In this document: positions 9,369-18,660 of the stretch, piece by piece
Position numbering within the stretch: position 1 is the stretch's first letter
Layout: each line of letters opens with the position of its first letter
Assembly: GCF_039769985.1 (NCBI RefSeq)
Contig: NZ_JBDNCH010000002.1
Span: 2,542,001 to 2,606,000, forward strand
Length of the DNA: 64,000 bases
Direction of reading: 5' to 3'
DNA from: Ponticoccus litoralis
GTDB taxonomy: Bacteria > Pseudomonadota > Alphaproteobacteria > Rhodobacterales > Rhodobacteraceae
Program-made: the position numbers and the translations under genes
The notes under the pieces: generated by a model
Told to the model about the DNA's origin: nothing
Database searches by the model: none
What the model saw: the letters and a program-made list of their open reading frames with translations, nothing else

Positions 9369-10338
9369 TACTCGGCGCCAAAGAGCTCTGCGAACCGGGC
9401 CTTGTTCGCTTCGGCGTTTGCGAGCGCCTCGGCCGGATCGAAGGCCATCAGCTGGATGTCCTCGCGGGCCGGGAAGCCCTCGGGCACGCCCATGCCGTCA
9501 CGGGCGGGAATGTAGCCCATGTCCAGAACCAGCTGCTGGCCTTCGGCGCTCAGCACGAAATCGACGAACTTCTGCGCGCCTTCCATGTTGTCGTACCGAG
9601 GACATGATCGCCACCGGCTCGGTCACGTAGGACACACCTTCCTCGGGGAAGACGAACTCGACCGGCGAACCTTCGGCCTTGTTGCGGATGGTCAGGAAGT
9701 CCACGACCATGCCGTAGGGCTTCTCGCCCGAGGCCACGGCCTCGGAAGGTGCCGCCGTTGCCGCCCTGTGCGCGGGCCTCGTTTCCGGCCAGGCTGGCGT
9801 AGTAGTCCCAGCCCAGGCTTTCCTCGCCGGTCAGCGTGGCCAGGTGGATCAGCGCGGCGCCGGAATAGAGCGGCGAGGGCATGGCGACCATGCCCTTCAT
9901 CGAGGGATCGGCCAAGTCGCTCCACGAGGCCGGAACGGTGTCGACGCCGGTGTTGTAGATGATGCCGGTGGTGATCAGCTTGGTCGAGTAGTAGTGGCCT
10001 TCGGGCGAATAGAGCGCCGCATCGTAGGCGTCGGCCTCGGGCGACTGATACGGGCTCAGCAGGCCTTCCTGCGCCATGCCTTCCAGCGTGACGGTGTCGG
10101 CGATCAGCAGCACGTCGGGCTGCGGGTTGCCGGCTTCGATCTCGGCCCGCAGGCGTGCCAGAAGCTGGGTCGTGCCGTCACGGACCCACTCGACCTCGGT
10201 GCCCGGGTTGGCCGCCTTGAAGGCGTCGACGGTCTGCTGCGCATCGGCATTGGGCTGCGAGGTATAGAGCGTGATGGTGTCGGCCATGGCGGTGCTGGCC
10301 ATGAGCGCGAAAGCGGTGGTGGTGAGGACGGATTTCAT
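9368..10338 (-). CDS. ABC transporter substrate-binding protein, two frameshifts
   Basis: Periplasmic binding protein, 322 residues after correction, with a Sec signal peptide (about residues 1-19, ending STAMA). The mature start TITLYTSQPNADAQQTV is typical of the FbpA/AfuA/PotD-like cluster. The sequence continues through three frames: breaks near 9752 and 9601, the second at CCTCGG on the coding strand; removing one base at each restores one protein ending AELFGAE. Tyrosine ligands used for ferric binding in FbpA are not evident to me, which fits an organic substrate better. It is the first gene of the leftward importer-phosphatase operon, divergent from the DeoR-type regulator. Confidence 0.83.
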
Positions 10339-10358
10339 GGGGCACTCCCGGGTTGATG

Positions 10359-10372
10359 CTTTCGAACGAAAG
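10359..10372. promoter_or_regulatory. putative DeoR-family operator 1
   Basis: CTTTCGAACGAAAG is a near-perfect palindrome 20 bases upstream of the binding-protein start. DeoR/GlpR family operators are typically built from TTTCG-like half sites. A second inverted repeat (ACAGTT-4-AACTGT, 10406-10421) lies in the AT-rich centre of the divergent promoter region. Confidence 0.55.
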
Positions 10373-10488
10373 CTGTCTTCGGCGCCCTTATCCCCGCGCT
10401 TATTAACAGTTTTGTAACTGTAGTATTAAATATTTATTTATATTGAGACACTTACCGATCCCTCATAAGCTTTCCCCGGATGCATGTG

Positions 10489-10502
10489 TTTTCGAAGGAA
10501 AG
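10489..10502. promoter_or_regulatory. putative DeoR-family operator 2
   Basis: TTTTCGAAGGAAAG repeats the operator 1 pattern with one changed half-site base. It overlaps the ribosome binding site of the DeoR-type gene, which suggests autoregulation. Confidence 0.5.
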
Positions 10503-10507
10503 TTCTT

Positions 10508-11272
10508 GTGAGGCTGGACCTGCATGGGCGTCGTGACGCCATCATCGCGCTTCTGTCGGAGAACGAGTCCCTGTCGGCGGTCGATCTGTCCCGGCGTCTG
10601 GGCGTATCGGTCCAGACCCTTCGCGCGGATCTGCGCGATCTTGACGAGGCTGCCCTGGTGCAGCGGCGCAATGGGCGGGCGCAATTGCGTCAGCAGAGCG
10701 AGAACATCGGATATCTGCCGCGCGAGGGGATTGCCCGGAAAGAAAAGCAACGCATCGCTCTGGCGGTCAAGAACCTGATCCCCGACGGCGCCCGCGTGGC
10801 GCTTGGGACGGGGACGACGGTAGAGCAATGCGCAAGGTTCCTGACCTCCCACAAGGATCTCTTCGTGGCCTCGAACAGCATCCACGCGGTCTGCGCGCTG
10901 CAGAACGCGCCCGGTGTCGCGGTCGAGCTGGCCGGCGGACCGGTCCGCATGCGCGACCTCGACATGATCGGCGTGGCCGCGCATGCGTTCTTCTCGAGAT
11001 ACCGGGTCGATTACACCGTGTTCAGCTGCGGCGGGGTGTCTGCCTCGGGCAGCGTGATGGACTACAACTCGGACGAGATCGCCGTGCGCAGGGCCATCGT
11101 CGACTGCGGCAAGCAGAGTGTCCTTGTGGTGGACAGCACCAAGATCGGGTTGGATCTCGCCTGCCAAATGGGCCATATCCGCGACTTCGACGTGGTCGTC
11201 ACCGGCGCGCGGTTGGCACCGGCGCTGCTGCGGGACTGCAGGCAGGCCGAATGCCGGGTCATCGAGGTGTGA
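10508..11272 (+). CDS. DeoR/GlpR-family transcriptional regulator
   Basis: A 254-residue regulator. The N-terminal helix-turn-helix (about residues 6-60) contains LLSENESLSAVDLSRRLGVS and the DeoR-type recognition segment SVQTLRADLRDL. The C-terminal DeoRC effector domain (about residues 75-250) includes ALGTGTTVEQCARFL and the VVDSTKIG segment, which binds phosphorylated sugars in characterised relatives. I chose GTG at 10508 because AAGGAAAG lies at the right distance; an ATG at 10484 would place the operator-like palindrome inside the gene. Being divergent from the importer and flanked by two operator-like sites, it is the likely repressor of the phosphatase-importer operon. Confidence 0.85.
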   Translation: MRLDLHGRRDAIIALLSENESLSAVDLSRRLGVSVQTLRADLRDLDEAALVQRRNGRAQLRQQSENIGYLPREGIARKEKQRIALAVKNLIPDGARVALGTGTTVEQCARFLTSHKDLFVASNSIHAVCALQNAPGVAVELAGGPVRMRDLDMIGVAAHAFFSRYRVDYTVFSCGGVSASGSVMDYNSDEIAVRRAIVDCGKQSVLVVDSTKIGLDLACQMGHIRDFDVVVTGARLAPALLRDCRQAECRVIEV

Positions 11273-11693
11273 GCGCAGCGCGGCCCTGACCTGCTTCTTG
11301 CCTCCCGGGGCGCATTTCGGCCCCGCGTGATGCGCCGGGCAGCCCGATGAAGGAACTCACCTGGCCGACTTCGGCACCCTGCGGACATCTGGGCTTCGCA
11401 GTCGATGCAGCGCATGCCTGCAATCCGTTTTCCCTGAAGGGCGCAGCGGGTCCGGTGGCGTGATCCTGAAGATGCGACCGCCTCCCGGTTCCGGCAAGGG
11501 TGGGGTGGCGTTTCCGGCAACGGGGGCCGAGCATGCGGCGCCAGTGCGGGGGCGGGAGGGCGCCGATCCGGGAAGGGCGGGCGGCAATCGGGGCCATGCC
11601 GGACCCTGAAAGCCCGTCCCGGCGCGGCCCCCGGCGCAGGGCTTCCGCGAGAGAGGCCCGTCGCCCCCTGTCCAGCGGGGGGCAGCTCGCCCG
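11273..11693. other. intergenic, no gene recognised
   Basis: About 420 GC-rich bases between the DeoR-type gene and the convergent NicO-type gene. Short open frames exist on both strands (for instance 38 codons from 11347), but none has recognisable protein features. No clear terminator with a T-run is visible. Confidence 0.45.
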
Positions 11694-12752
11694 CTACGGC
11701 ATCAGGCCCAGCGTCAGGATCACGATGACCGTGCCCGCCGCCAGTTGCAGGCCCGCGCCGATCAGGGCGGTTCCGGCGCCAAGCGACCGGGGCGCCCGGT
11801 CGCGCAGCAGGCGCCCCAGAAACCCGCCCCCGGCGACGGCAATCAGGTTGAACCCGGCGGTCCCCAGCCCCATCGCAAGCGTGGCAAGGATGCCGGCAAG
11901 CGGGATGCCCAGCCCGAAGGAGATGGCAAGCAGGAACAGGGCGCCGGTGCAGGGGCGGATCGCGATGGCAAGGATCAGGGCCGCGATCTCTCGGGGCGAG
12001 GTGACGGCGGCGACCTCTGCGACCGTGGGGCCATGGGCATGGCCGCAGCCGCAGGCCGGGTCATGGGCCGCGTGGTGATCGTGGTGGGCGCCGGGGGTCT
12101 GGCCCGAGGCTGCCCCCGCATGGGCCGCGTGGCGGAATGCCCGTGCCTTGAACGGCAGGTCCGTCGTCGCCGCGAGCGTCCCGTGCCGGTCCATCCGCGC
12201 CGGGGCGGCCGCAAGCCCGTCAAGGCCGGAGCCGATGGCGACGGGGGCCGCTGCGCGCCGGACCTGCCAAAGATGCCGTGCCCCGCGCAGGGCGATCAGC
12301 GCGCCGATGGCCGCCACGATCCAGCGGCTTGCATTTGCCAGCAGGCCTTCGGCAAGGGCCTCGCCACCGCCCGCGGCGGCCACGATGCCCGCGCCCACCG
12401 TCACCATGGCGATGGCCGTCACGGACTGGCCAAGGCTGGCGGCGATGCCGATGGCCGCCATCTTGCGCATCGGCACGGCTCCGGCAAGGGCGGCGCCGCC
12501 CAGCAGGATCTTGCCGTGGCCCGGCCCGAAGGCATGCAGGAAGCCGTAGGCCGCGCTCAGGCCGCACAGACCCGCCAGCGCCAGCCTGTCGCCAGAGCGG
12601 ATCGCCCGCAGCGCGCCCGCCATCGCGTTCTGGACATCGCGTTGCTGCATCGCGGCCCAGTGAAACAGCGCATCGGCCTGAGGCCCCGATGCCGCCCATG
12701 TCAGAAGCAGCACCAGCCCCAGCGCCCCGGCAAGCGTCAGGACGAGCCGCAT
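11694..12752 (-). CDS. NicO/RcnA-type nickel/cobalt transporter
   Basis: A 352-residue inner-membrane metal transporter. It shows the family motif HAFGPGHGK (residues about 73-81), a central cytoplasmic His-rich loop containing HHDHHAAH and CGCGHAHG (about residues 218-240), and the second conserved segment AIRPCTGALF. About seven hydrophobic segments are visible. The family exports or imports Ni2+/Co2+, and the direction cannot be decided from sequence. Its start overlaps the end of the DUF1007 gene by 16 bases; the DUF1007-NicO pair is a common proteobacterial arrangement. Confidence 0.88.
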   Translation of the reverse strand: MRLVLTLAGALGLVLLLTWAASGPQADALFHWAAMQQRDVQNAMAGALRAIRSGDRLALAGLCGLSAAYGFLHAFGPGHGKILLGGAALAGAVPMRKMAAIGIAASLGQSVTAIAMVTVGAGIVAAAGGGEALAEGLLANASRWIVAAIGALIALRGARHLWQVRRAAAPVAIGSGLDGLAAAPARMDRHGTLAATTDLPFKARAFRHAAHAGAASGQTPGAHHDHHAAHDPACGCGHAHGPTVAEVAAVTSPREIAALILAIAIRPCTGALFLLAISFGLGIPLAGILATLAMGLGTAGFNLIAVAGGGFLGRLLRDRAPRSLGAGTALIGAGLQLAAGTVIVILTLGLMP

Positions 12753-13379
12753 GTCAGCCTTACCTCATCGGCGAAGCGTTCACCGATCTGCGGATCGTCG
12801 GGCACCTCTTCGGCGGACAGCGCGGCAAGCTGGCGCTGCGCCTCTGCGTCGGCGGCGTCGGGTTCGAAGGGCACCACCGAAAGGGCGCAGTCGGCGGGCA
12901 GGGCCGAGGGCTCCAGCACCGTTTCCACCGAGTAGGCGTAGAAATAGGTCGGGTCGTAGAGCTTCAGGACCGCGCCATCGGTCACCGCCAGCGGTTCCGC
13001 AAGGGGCAGGTCGAAGGTGACCTCGACCCGGTCGCCGATCATCCGCGCGGTGCCGTTCCGGGGCCGCCCCAGCGGCACCTTGGCGTTGCCCTGAAGAAGA
13101 TAGGTGTCGCCTTCGTAGTCGGGGGGCCAGTCGGTCTCGCCATGGGCAACGCGGGCGAGGTCGATCTCGTTCAGCGCGCCGTCGCCGTCTTCGTCCAGTG
13201 CCAAGCTGCACATAAAGGTTCAGCGTCGTCATGCCGTCGTAAAGCCAGACGATCCGCAGCGCCTCCAGCCGTCCGGCGTCGTCGAAACGCAACCCGGCAG
13301 AGGCATCGACGAAGATATGCGGGTGGGCAAGGCCGGTGCTGGGCAGCAGCAGAAGGGCAAGGGGGGCGAGGCGCATCAT
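12737..13379 (-). CDS. DUF1007 family periplasmic protein, one frameshift
   Basis: A 213-residue exported protein with a signal peptide (about residues 1-18) and the characteristic mature start HPHIFVDA, a probable metal-binding site. The acidic segment DEDGDGALNEIDLARV resembles an EF-hand-like loop. The frame breaks at CCAGTG (13195-13200); removing one base joins the halves. The family is almost always next to NicO-type nickel/cobalt transporters, as here, and is thought to assist periplasmic metal handling. Transcribed leftward ahead of, and overlapping, the transporter gene. Confidence 0.8.
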
Positions 13380-13607
13380 GGGGCTGTCTTACCTGTGCCG
13401 GGCGCCGCACTCAATCGCGCAAGCCGCGCCGCGCGGCGCCCCGGCGGAGATCCGAGCATGCAGGGAAGGGCGGGTCGCGCCGGTCATCGCCGCGCTCCCG
13501 TCGCCGCGCCTCCCGTCGTCGCGCCCCACGGGGCGCCGCTGTCCCGGAGGGCCGGGGCCCCGACCTCGTCGCCCGGCCCGCCTTCGCATCCCCGGGACGC
13601 CCCCGCC

Positions 13608-15386
13608 TCAGGTTGCCTTGACCTTGACGTAGCTGCCCGGCGCGGGGCCCAGATCGCTTTGCCTGGGCTTGCGGGCGGGCACCATCTCGCCCGAGCGCTC
13701 GGTCAGCCAGGCATCCCAGCGCGGCCACCACGATCCCTCGTGGAAGCTGGCCTCGGCCAGCCATGCCTCGGCATCGCCGCGCAGGTCGTCGTTGATGTAG
13801 TGGCCGTATTTCTTCTTCGACGGCGGGTTCACGATCCCGGCGATATGGCCCGATTCCGAGACCACGAAGGTCTTGGCGCCGCTGCCCATGGCCTGCACCC
13901 CCCGGTAACAGTCCTTCCACGCGGCGATGTGGTCGGTCTGGGCGACCACCGCCATCAGCGGCACGTCGATATCCCGGACTGACAGGCTGTGCCCCATCAG
14001 CTCGAAGGCGCCCTTGGCGAACTCGTTGCGCTGGCACAGCCCGCGCAGGTACTGCATCGTCATGCGCCCCGGCAGGTTGGTGCTGTCGCCGTTCCAGTAC
14101 AGCAGGTCGAAGGCGGGCGGCGTTTCTCCCAGCATGTAGCTGCGGATCGCCGGGCCGTAGACTAGGTCGTTCGAGCGCAGGAAGGACATGGTCCGCGACA
14201 TCACCCGCGCGGGCAGCAGACCCGACCGGTTCACCTCGACCTCGATGCCGTCGATGAAATCGTCCTGAAGGAAGGGCGTGAACTCTCCCTGATCGGAGAA
14301 ATCCGTGAGCGCGGTGAACAGCGTGGCCGAATTGACCGAGCGGTCGCCGCGCTGCTTCAGCAGCGACAGCGTCAGCGACAGCGTCGTGCCCGCGATGCAG
14401 TAGCCGACCGCGTTGACCTTCTTCTGCTTGGTGATCTTCTTGGCGGCGTCGATCCCCGCCAGAAAACCGTGCTCGATGTAATCCTCCATCCCGGTGTCGG
14501 CCATGTCGGGGCCGGGGTTGACCCAAGAGGCGACGAAGACCGTGTAGCCCTGATCGACCAGCCAGCGGATCAGGCTGTTCTGCGGCTTCAGGTCGAGCAC
14601 GTAGAACTTGTTGATCCAGGGCGGAAAGATCACGATCGGCACGGCGTGGACCTGTTCGGTCGCGGGCGCGTATTGGATGAGTTCCATCATCTTGGTGCGC
14701 AGCACCACTTGGCCGGGCGCGGTGGCGATGTTCTCGCCCACCGAAAAGGCGCTGTCGTCCACCAGCTTGACCAGAAGCTCGCCGTCGTTGGCCTCCAGAT
14801 CGGTCACCAGGTTCTCCAGCCCCTGGATCAGGCTTTCGCCGTCTGTCTCCATGGCGCGGCGCAGCGCCTCGGGGTTGGAGCCGAGGAAGTTGTTCGGCGC
14901 CATCAGGTTGGCGATCTGGTCCGAGAAATAGCGCAGCCGCCGCTTTTCCTTGTCGGGCAGCGTGTCCAGATCCTCGACCGCCGCGCGCATGGCGCCGGAG
15001 GTCACCTTGTACTGCCGTTTCAGGTAGTTCAACCAGGGGTTGCTGTCCCATTCCCCGTCGGTGAAACGCTTGTCCGGCTTGGCCTCGGCGTCGTCGGGGC
15101 CGGGGTTCATCGCGCCGGTCCAGGCGCGGATCGAGCCTTCCCAGAAACCCATGGTGTGCCCGACCGCGCGGGCGGGGTTCTGCATCATCTGTTCCCACCA
15201 CGCGGCGGCGGTCTTGGCGTAAAGGTCGGGGCCGGGCGCCTCGATGCCCGGGTTGGGCGCCTTGCGCCGCGACAGCGCGGACATCAGGCGCAGGGACAGC
15301 TGTTGCAGCCGCTCTGCCGTTTCGCGTTGCCTGCTGCCGAGATCGCCCATGTCCACGGTCTCGCCGGTGGTGGTTTCGTCGCTCAT
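13608..15386 (-). CDS. phaC: class I poly(3-hydroxyalkanoate) synthase
   Basis: PHA synthase polymerising (R)-3-hydroxyacyl-CoA into storage polyester at the granule surface. The 592-residue length fits class I. The lipase-like box GYCIAGT supplies the catalytic Cys (about residue 320); the catalytic Asp lies in VAQTDHIAAW and the His in SESGHIAGIVNPP. The N-terminal PhaC_N region (TDGEWDSNPWLNYLKRQY) is present. The frame is intact. It is divergent from the kinase gene across 158 bases; no phaR, phaP or phaZ is visible in the window. The family member is unambiguous. Confidence 0.95.
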   Translation of the reverse strand: MSDETTTGETVDMGDLGSRQRETAERLQQLSLRLMSALSRRKAPNPGIEAPGPDLYAKTAAAWWEQMMQNPARAVGHTMGFWEGSIRAWTGAMNPGPDDAEAKPDKRFTDGEWDSNPWLNYLKRQYKVTSGAMRAAVEDLDTLPDKEKRRLRYFSDQIANLMAPNNFLGSNPEALRRAMETDGESLIQGLENLVTDLEANDGELLVKLVDDSAFSVGENIATAPGQVVLRTKMMELIQYAPATEQVHAVPIVIFPPWINKFYVLDLKPQNSLIRWLVDQGYTVFVASWVNPGPDMADTGMEDYIEHGFLAGIDAAKKITKQKKVNAVGYCIAGTTLSLTLSLLKQRGDRSVNSATLFTALTDFSDQGEFTPFLQDDFIDGIEVEVNRSGLLPARVMSRTMSFLRSNDLVYGPAIRSYMLGETPPAFDLLYWNGDSTNLPGRMTMQYLRGLCQRNEFAKGAFELMGHSLSVRDIDVPLMAVVAQTDHIAAWKDCYRGVQAMGSGAKTFVVSESGHIAGIVNPPSKKKYGHYINDDLRGDAEAWLAEASFHEGSWWPRWDAWLTERSGEMVPARKPRQSDLGPAPGSYVKVKAT

Positions 15387-15544
15387 GACCCCCTCCCCGG
15401 GTTATGGCACGGCTAGGGACGATCTGGCGCCGTCTTCCTGGCCGCGTCCTGTCAGAGTGGTCCAAAAGGCATTACAGATCCAGCCCCTTGCGGGCCGGTC
15501 CCGGGTTGGTGTCAGGTATTGGGCAGGGACGGAGGATCTGCGCC

Positions 15545-16171
15545 ATGACAACGGTGGAAAAGGCGGCAAGGACGGTGGTCGCGCGGCTGGACGGGCTTGC
15601 CCCGCGGGGCGGGCGCCTGATGGTGGCGCTGGCCGGTGCGCCGGGCGCGGGCAAGTCGACGCTGGCAGAGGCGGTGGTCGCGGCGCTTGGACCGCAGGCG
15701 GCGCTGATGCCGATGGATGGCTTTCACCTCGACGATTCGGTGCTGCGCCGGAAGGGGCTCTTGCCCCGCAAGGGCGCGCCTCAGACCTTCGACGCGGGCG
15801 GCTTTACCGCCACCCTGGGCCGGGTCGCCGCCGGAGAGCATGTTTATGTGCCGGTCTTCGACCGTTCGCGCGAAATCGCTATCGCCGGGGTGCAGGAGAT
15901 CGGGCCGGAGGTCTCGGTCGTCGTGGTCGAGGGTAATTACCTCTGTCTCGCAGAGGCCCCGTGGACGGCGCTGGCGCCGCTTTGGGACCTGTCGGTCTTC
16001 CTTGACGTGCCGGTGCCGGAACTGGAGCGGCGGCTGCTGCAGCGTTGGGCAGGCTTCGGCTACAGCCCCGCGCAGGCCCGGGAAAAGGCAGAGGGCAACG
16101 ATATCCCCAACGCCCGCCGGGTGGCCCCGGGGCGCGGGCCGGTGGACCTGGTGCTGCCCTGGAGCGACTGA
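15545..16171 (+). CDS. P-loop nucleoside/nucleotide (uridine kinase-like) kinase family protein
   Basis: A 208-residue cytoplasmic kinase. Walker A is ALAGAPGAGKST (about residues 29-40); PMDGFHLDDSVLRRKG follows, as in the pantothenate/uridine kinase-like group including the FrcK-type proteins; VVVEGNYLCL and the lid-like region RWAGFGYSPAQAREK come next. ATG at 15545 is preceded by GACGGAGGATC. The substrate is unknown; relatives often sit with sugar transporters. It is divergent from phaC and about 110 bases upstream of the glucosylglycerate genes, so it may or may not be co-transcribed with them. Confidence 0.82.
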   Translation: MTTVEKAARTVVARLDGLAPRGGRLMVALAGAPGAGKSTLAEAVVAALGPQAALMPMDGFHLDDSVLRRKGLLPRKGAPQTFDAGGFTATLGRVAAGEHVYVPVFDRSREIAIAGVQEIGPEVSVVVVEGNYLCLAEAPWTALAPLWDLSVFLDVPVPELERRLLQRWAGFGYSPAQAREKAEGNDIPNARRVAPGRGPVDLVLPWSD

Positions 16172-16282
16172 CGCCCAAAAATTAGGCGAACTGCTGCCCG
16201 CTGCCCGCCAAAGCCGCCCCGATATCTGGCCGCGCCCGCCACCGGGGGGCATAAAAGGGGCAGAGGCAGCGAAGGAGCGGAT

Positions 16283-17063
16283 GTGCCCGGGCTGATGGTG
16301 GTAAGCGACCTCGACGGGACGCTTCTGGATCACGAGACCTATTCATGGCAGGCCGCCGCCCCGGCGCTGGCGCTGCTGAAACAGCGCGGCATCCCGCTGA
16401 TCCTCGCCACCTCCAAGACCGCCGCCGAGGTGCGGGGCCTGCACCGGGCGCTGGGGCTTGGCGCCCTACCGGCCATCGTCGAAAACGGTGCGGGCCTGTA
16501 CCGGCCCGGTGTGGCCGATGGCGCAGCGCCGGGTTACGCCCGCATCCGCGCCGCGCTGGAGAGGCTGCCCGACCGGCTGCGTCAGCGCTTTCGCGGGTTC
16601 GGTGACATGACGGCGGCAGAGATCGCGGAGACGACCGGCCTGCCAGAGCAGGGCGCGGCGCTGGCCCGCCGTCGCGAACACTCGGAACCGGGGCTCTGGA
16701 CGGGCGGCGACCGCGACCTCCGGGCGTTTCTTCAGGCCACTGGACCGGCAGGGCATCCATGCGCGGCACGGCGGGCGCTTTCTGACCCTGTCGCTGGGCC
16801 GGACCAAGGCGGACGGGCTGCGGCAGGTGGCGGCAGAGCTGTCGCCCGATACGGTCATCGCGCTGGGGGACGCGCCCAACGACGTGGATCTGCTGCAGGC
16901 GGCGGATGTGGGCGTGATCGTCCGCAACGACCATGCGCCCTCCATCGCCCCGCTGCCCGAAGAGGCCGGGGGCCGCATCCGCCGAACGAGGAAGATCGGC
17001 CCCGAGGGCTGGAACGATGCCGTGATCGGACTCGTTCAAGAGTTGCAGAAGGCAGGGGATTGA
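16283..17063 (+). CDS. mannosyl-/glucosyl-3-phosphoglycerate phosphatase, one frameshift
   Basis: HAD-superfamily phosphatase (259 residues after correction) that would remove the phosphate from glucosyl-3-phosphoglycerate. Motif I is VVSDLDGTLLDHE, motif II is ILATSKTAAEV, and the C-terminal motif is IALGDAPNDVDLLQAAD. The middle changes frame at CCACTGG (16737-16743); removing one base connects DRQGIHARHGGRFLTLSLG. I chose GTG at 16283, with GAAGGAG five bases upstream, over an ATG at 16295. The glycosyltransferase gene follows four bases after the stop, supporting a two-step compatible-solute pathway. Confidence 0.8.
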
Positions 17064-17067
17064 GACC

Positions 17068-18300
17068 ATGGCCGATTTTCACCAGAACGGAAACATCGCG
17101 CAGTTTCACAACCTTCGGCAGCGCCCGTTAGAGGAGCTGGTCTACGAGATCGAGACCTTTGCGCAGACGCGGAAAATCACGCTGGTGCTGCCCTCGCTCT
17201 TCTCGGAACTCGAAGGCCCGGCACTGGGCAATATCCTCGACGAATTGCGCCAGGTCACCTACCTGCACCGCATCATCATCGGGCTGGACCGGGCCGACGA
17301 AAGCCAGTTCCGCCGCGCGCGCGACTTCTTTTCCAGACTGCCGCAGAACCACGTGGTGATCTGGAACGACAGCCCCCGGATGAAGGCGCTGGAAGAGCGG
17401 CTGACCGAGCACGGCCTTGCCCCCGAAGAGCCGGGCAAGGGCAAGAACATGTGGACCTGCATGGGCTACCTGATTTCCTGTCAGGACAGCGCCGTGATGG
17501 CCCTGCACGACTGCGATATCGTCACCTATGACCGCGAGATGCTGGCGCGGCTGGTCTACCCGGTGGTGAACCCGAACTTCCGCTACCAGCTGTCCAAGGG
17601 TTTCTACCCGCGCATCGGCGACGGCAAGCTGAACGGGCGGGTAACGCGGCTTCTGGTCTCGCCGCTGCTGATCGCGCTGAAGAAGGTGGTGGGCGACCGC
17701 GATTACATCGACTACCTGCGCGCCTTCCGCTACCCGCTGTCGGGGGAATTCGCGCTGCGCACCTCGCTTTTGCCCGACCTGCGCATCCCCTCGGACTGGG
17801 GGCTGGAAATCGGTGTCTTGTCAGAGGTCTGGCGCAATCTCGGGCGGCATTCGGTCTGTCAGGTCGAAATCTCGGATGCCTATGACCACAAGCATCAGGA
17901 GGTCAGCGAAGAGGACGCGCAGGGCGGGCTGAACCGCATGTCCACCGACATCTGCAAGGCGATCTTCCGCAAGCTCGCCGCCGACGGGACGGTGTTCACG
18001 GCGAACTCCTTCCGGGCGCTCAAGGCGACCTACTACCGCGTCGCGCTGGACCTGCTGGAGTTCTACGACAACGACGCCAAGATGAACGGGCTGACGCTGG
18101 ACCGGCACCGCGAAGAGAAGACCATCGAGCTGTTCGCCGAGAATATCATGGTGGCCGGGCATACCTTCCTGGCCAAGCCCAACGAGGCGCCCTTCATCCC
18201 GAACTGGAGCCGGGTGAACGCCGCCGATCCGTCGCTGGTGGCCGAGCTGAAGGCGGCGGTGGCGGCGGACGAGGCGGAATTCGCGCCCATGCCGTTCTGA
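17068..18300 (+). CDS. glucosyl-3-phosphoglycerate synthase-like glycosyltransferase
   Basis: A 410-residue GT-A-fold glycosyltransferase expected to transfer glucose (or mannose) from an NDP-sugar to 3-phosphoglycerate. ITLVLPSLFSELEGPAL and ALHDCDIVTYDREML (the DxD-like metal/nucleotide site, residues about 144-158) are typical of the GpgS/GT81 group. The frame is intact and the start is four bases after the phosphatase gene. With that phosphatase and the GH13 phosphorylase at 20.2-21.9 kb it makes a complete glucosylglycerate synthesis and recycling set, a compatible solute used under salt or nitrogen stress in other bacteria. Confidence 0.82.
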   Translation: MADFHQNGNIAQFHNLRQRPLEELVYEIETFAQTRKITLVLPSLFSELEGPALGNILDELRQVTYLHRIIIGLDRADESQFRRARDFFSRLPQNHVVIWNDSPRMKALEERLTEHGLAPEEPGKGKNMWTCMGYLISCQDSAVMALHDCDIVTYDREMLARLVYPVVNPNFRYQLSKGFYPRIGDGKLNGRVTRLLVSPLLIALKKVVGDRDYIDYLRAFRYPLSGEFALRTSLLPDLRIPSDWGLEIGVLSEVWRNLGRHSVCQVEISDAYDHKHQEVSEEDAQGGLNRMSTDICKAIFRKLAADGTVFTANSFRALKATYYRVALDLLEFYDNDAKMNGLTLDRHREEKTIELFAENIMVAGHTFLAKPNEAPFIPNWSRVNAADPSLVAELKAAVAADEAEFAPMPF

Positions 18301-18660
18301 GGGGCAGCGGGGCGCTCGCCGGGGGCGGGCTTGGCCCCGACAGCATGCTCGCGGCGAAGAGGGCAGGGTGACCTGCGCAAGGCGTCTGGCCTGCGCCGCG
18401 TCACGCGATGCGGCCAGAGAGGCGGCAGCAGGCTGTTCGACCCCTGCGATCATGGGGCCTGTCCGGGCAGGGGGCCTATGGATGACCCGACCGGGCTGAT
18501 GCGGCGCAGGGGGCGAAACGTTGTCGGCCCCGGTCGATCCTCGCGTGCTTCGTGCAGGTGGCCGAAGGCGCTCGGGCAACGCCGAAGCGCCGTCGGACAT
18601 GTCGGCTTTCTGCGCCCTGCCCGGAAAGAGTCCGCTGGGGCCGAACGGGCGGCGGGCGGA
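18301..18660. other. intergenic between convergent genes, nothing recognised
   Basis: About 360 bases between two convergent genes. Open frames are present but look like GC-rich noise. I see no clear hairpin with a T-run. Confidence 0.45.

Noticed and set aside
7665..10338. Ferric iron importer FbpABC
   Set aside because: Although the permease and ATPase are Fbp-like, the operon continues into three hydrolases and is divergent from a DeoR/GlpR-type regulator, and I do not see the tyrosine iron ligands in the binding protein. Not excluded, but the weaker reading.
13411..15465. A 684-codon frame on the same strand as phaC
   Set aside because: It is an out-of-frame shadow of phaC; the 592-residue phaC frame carries all family motifs.
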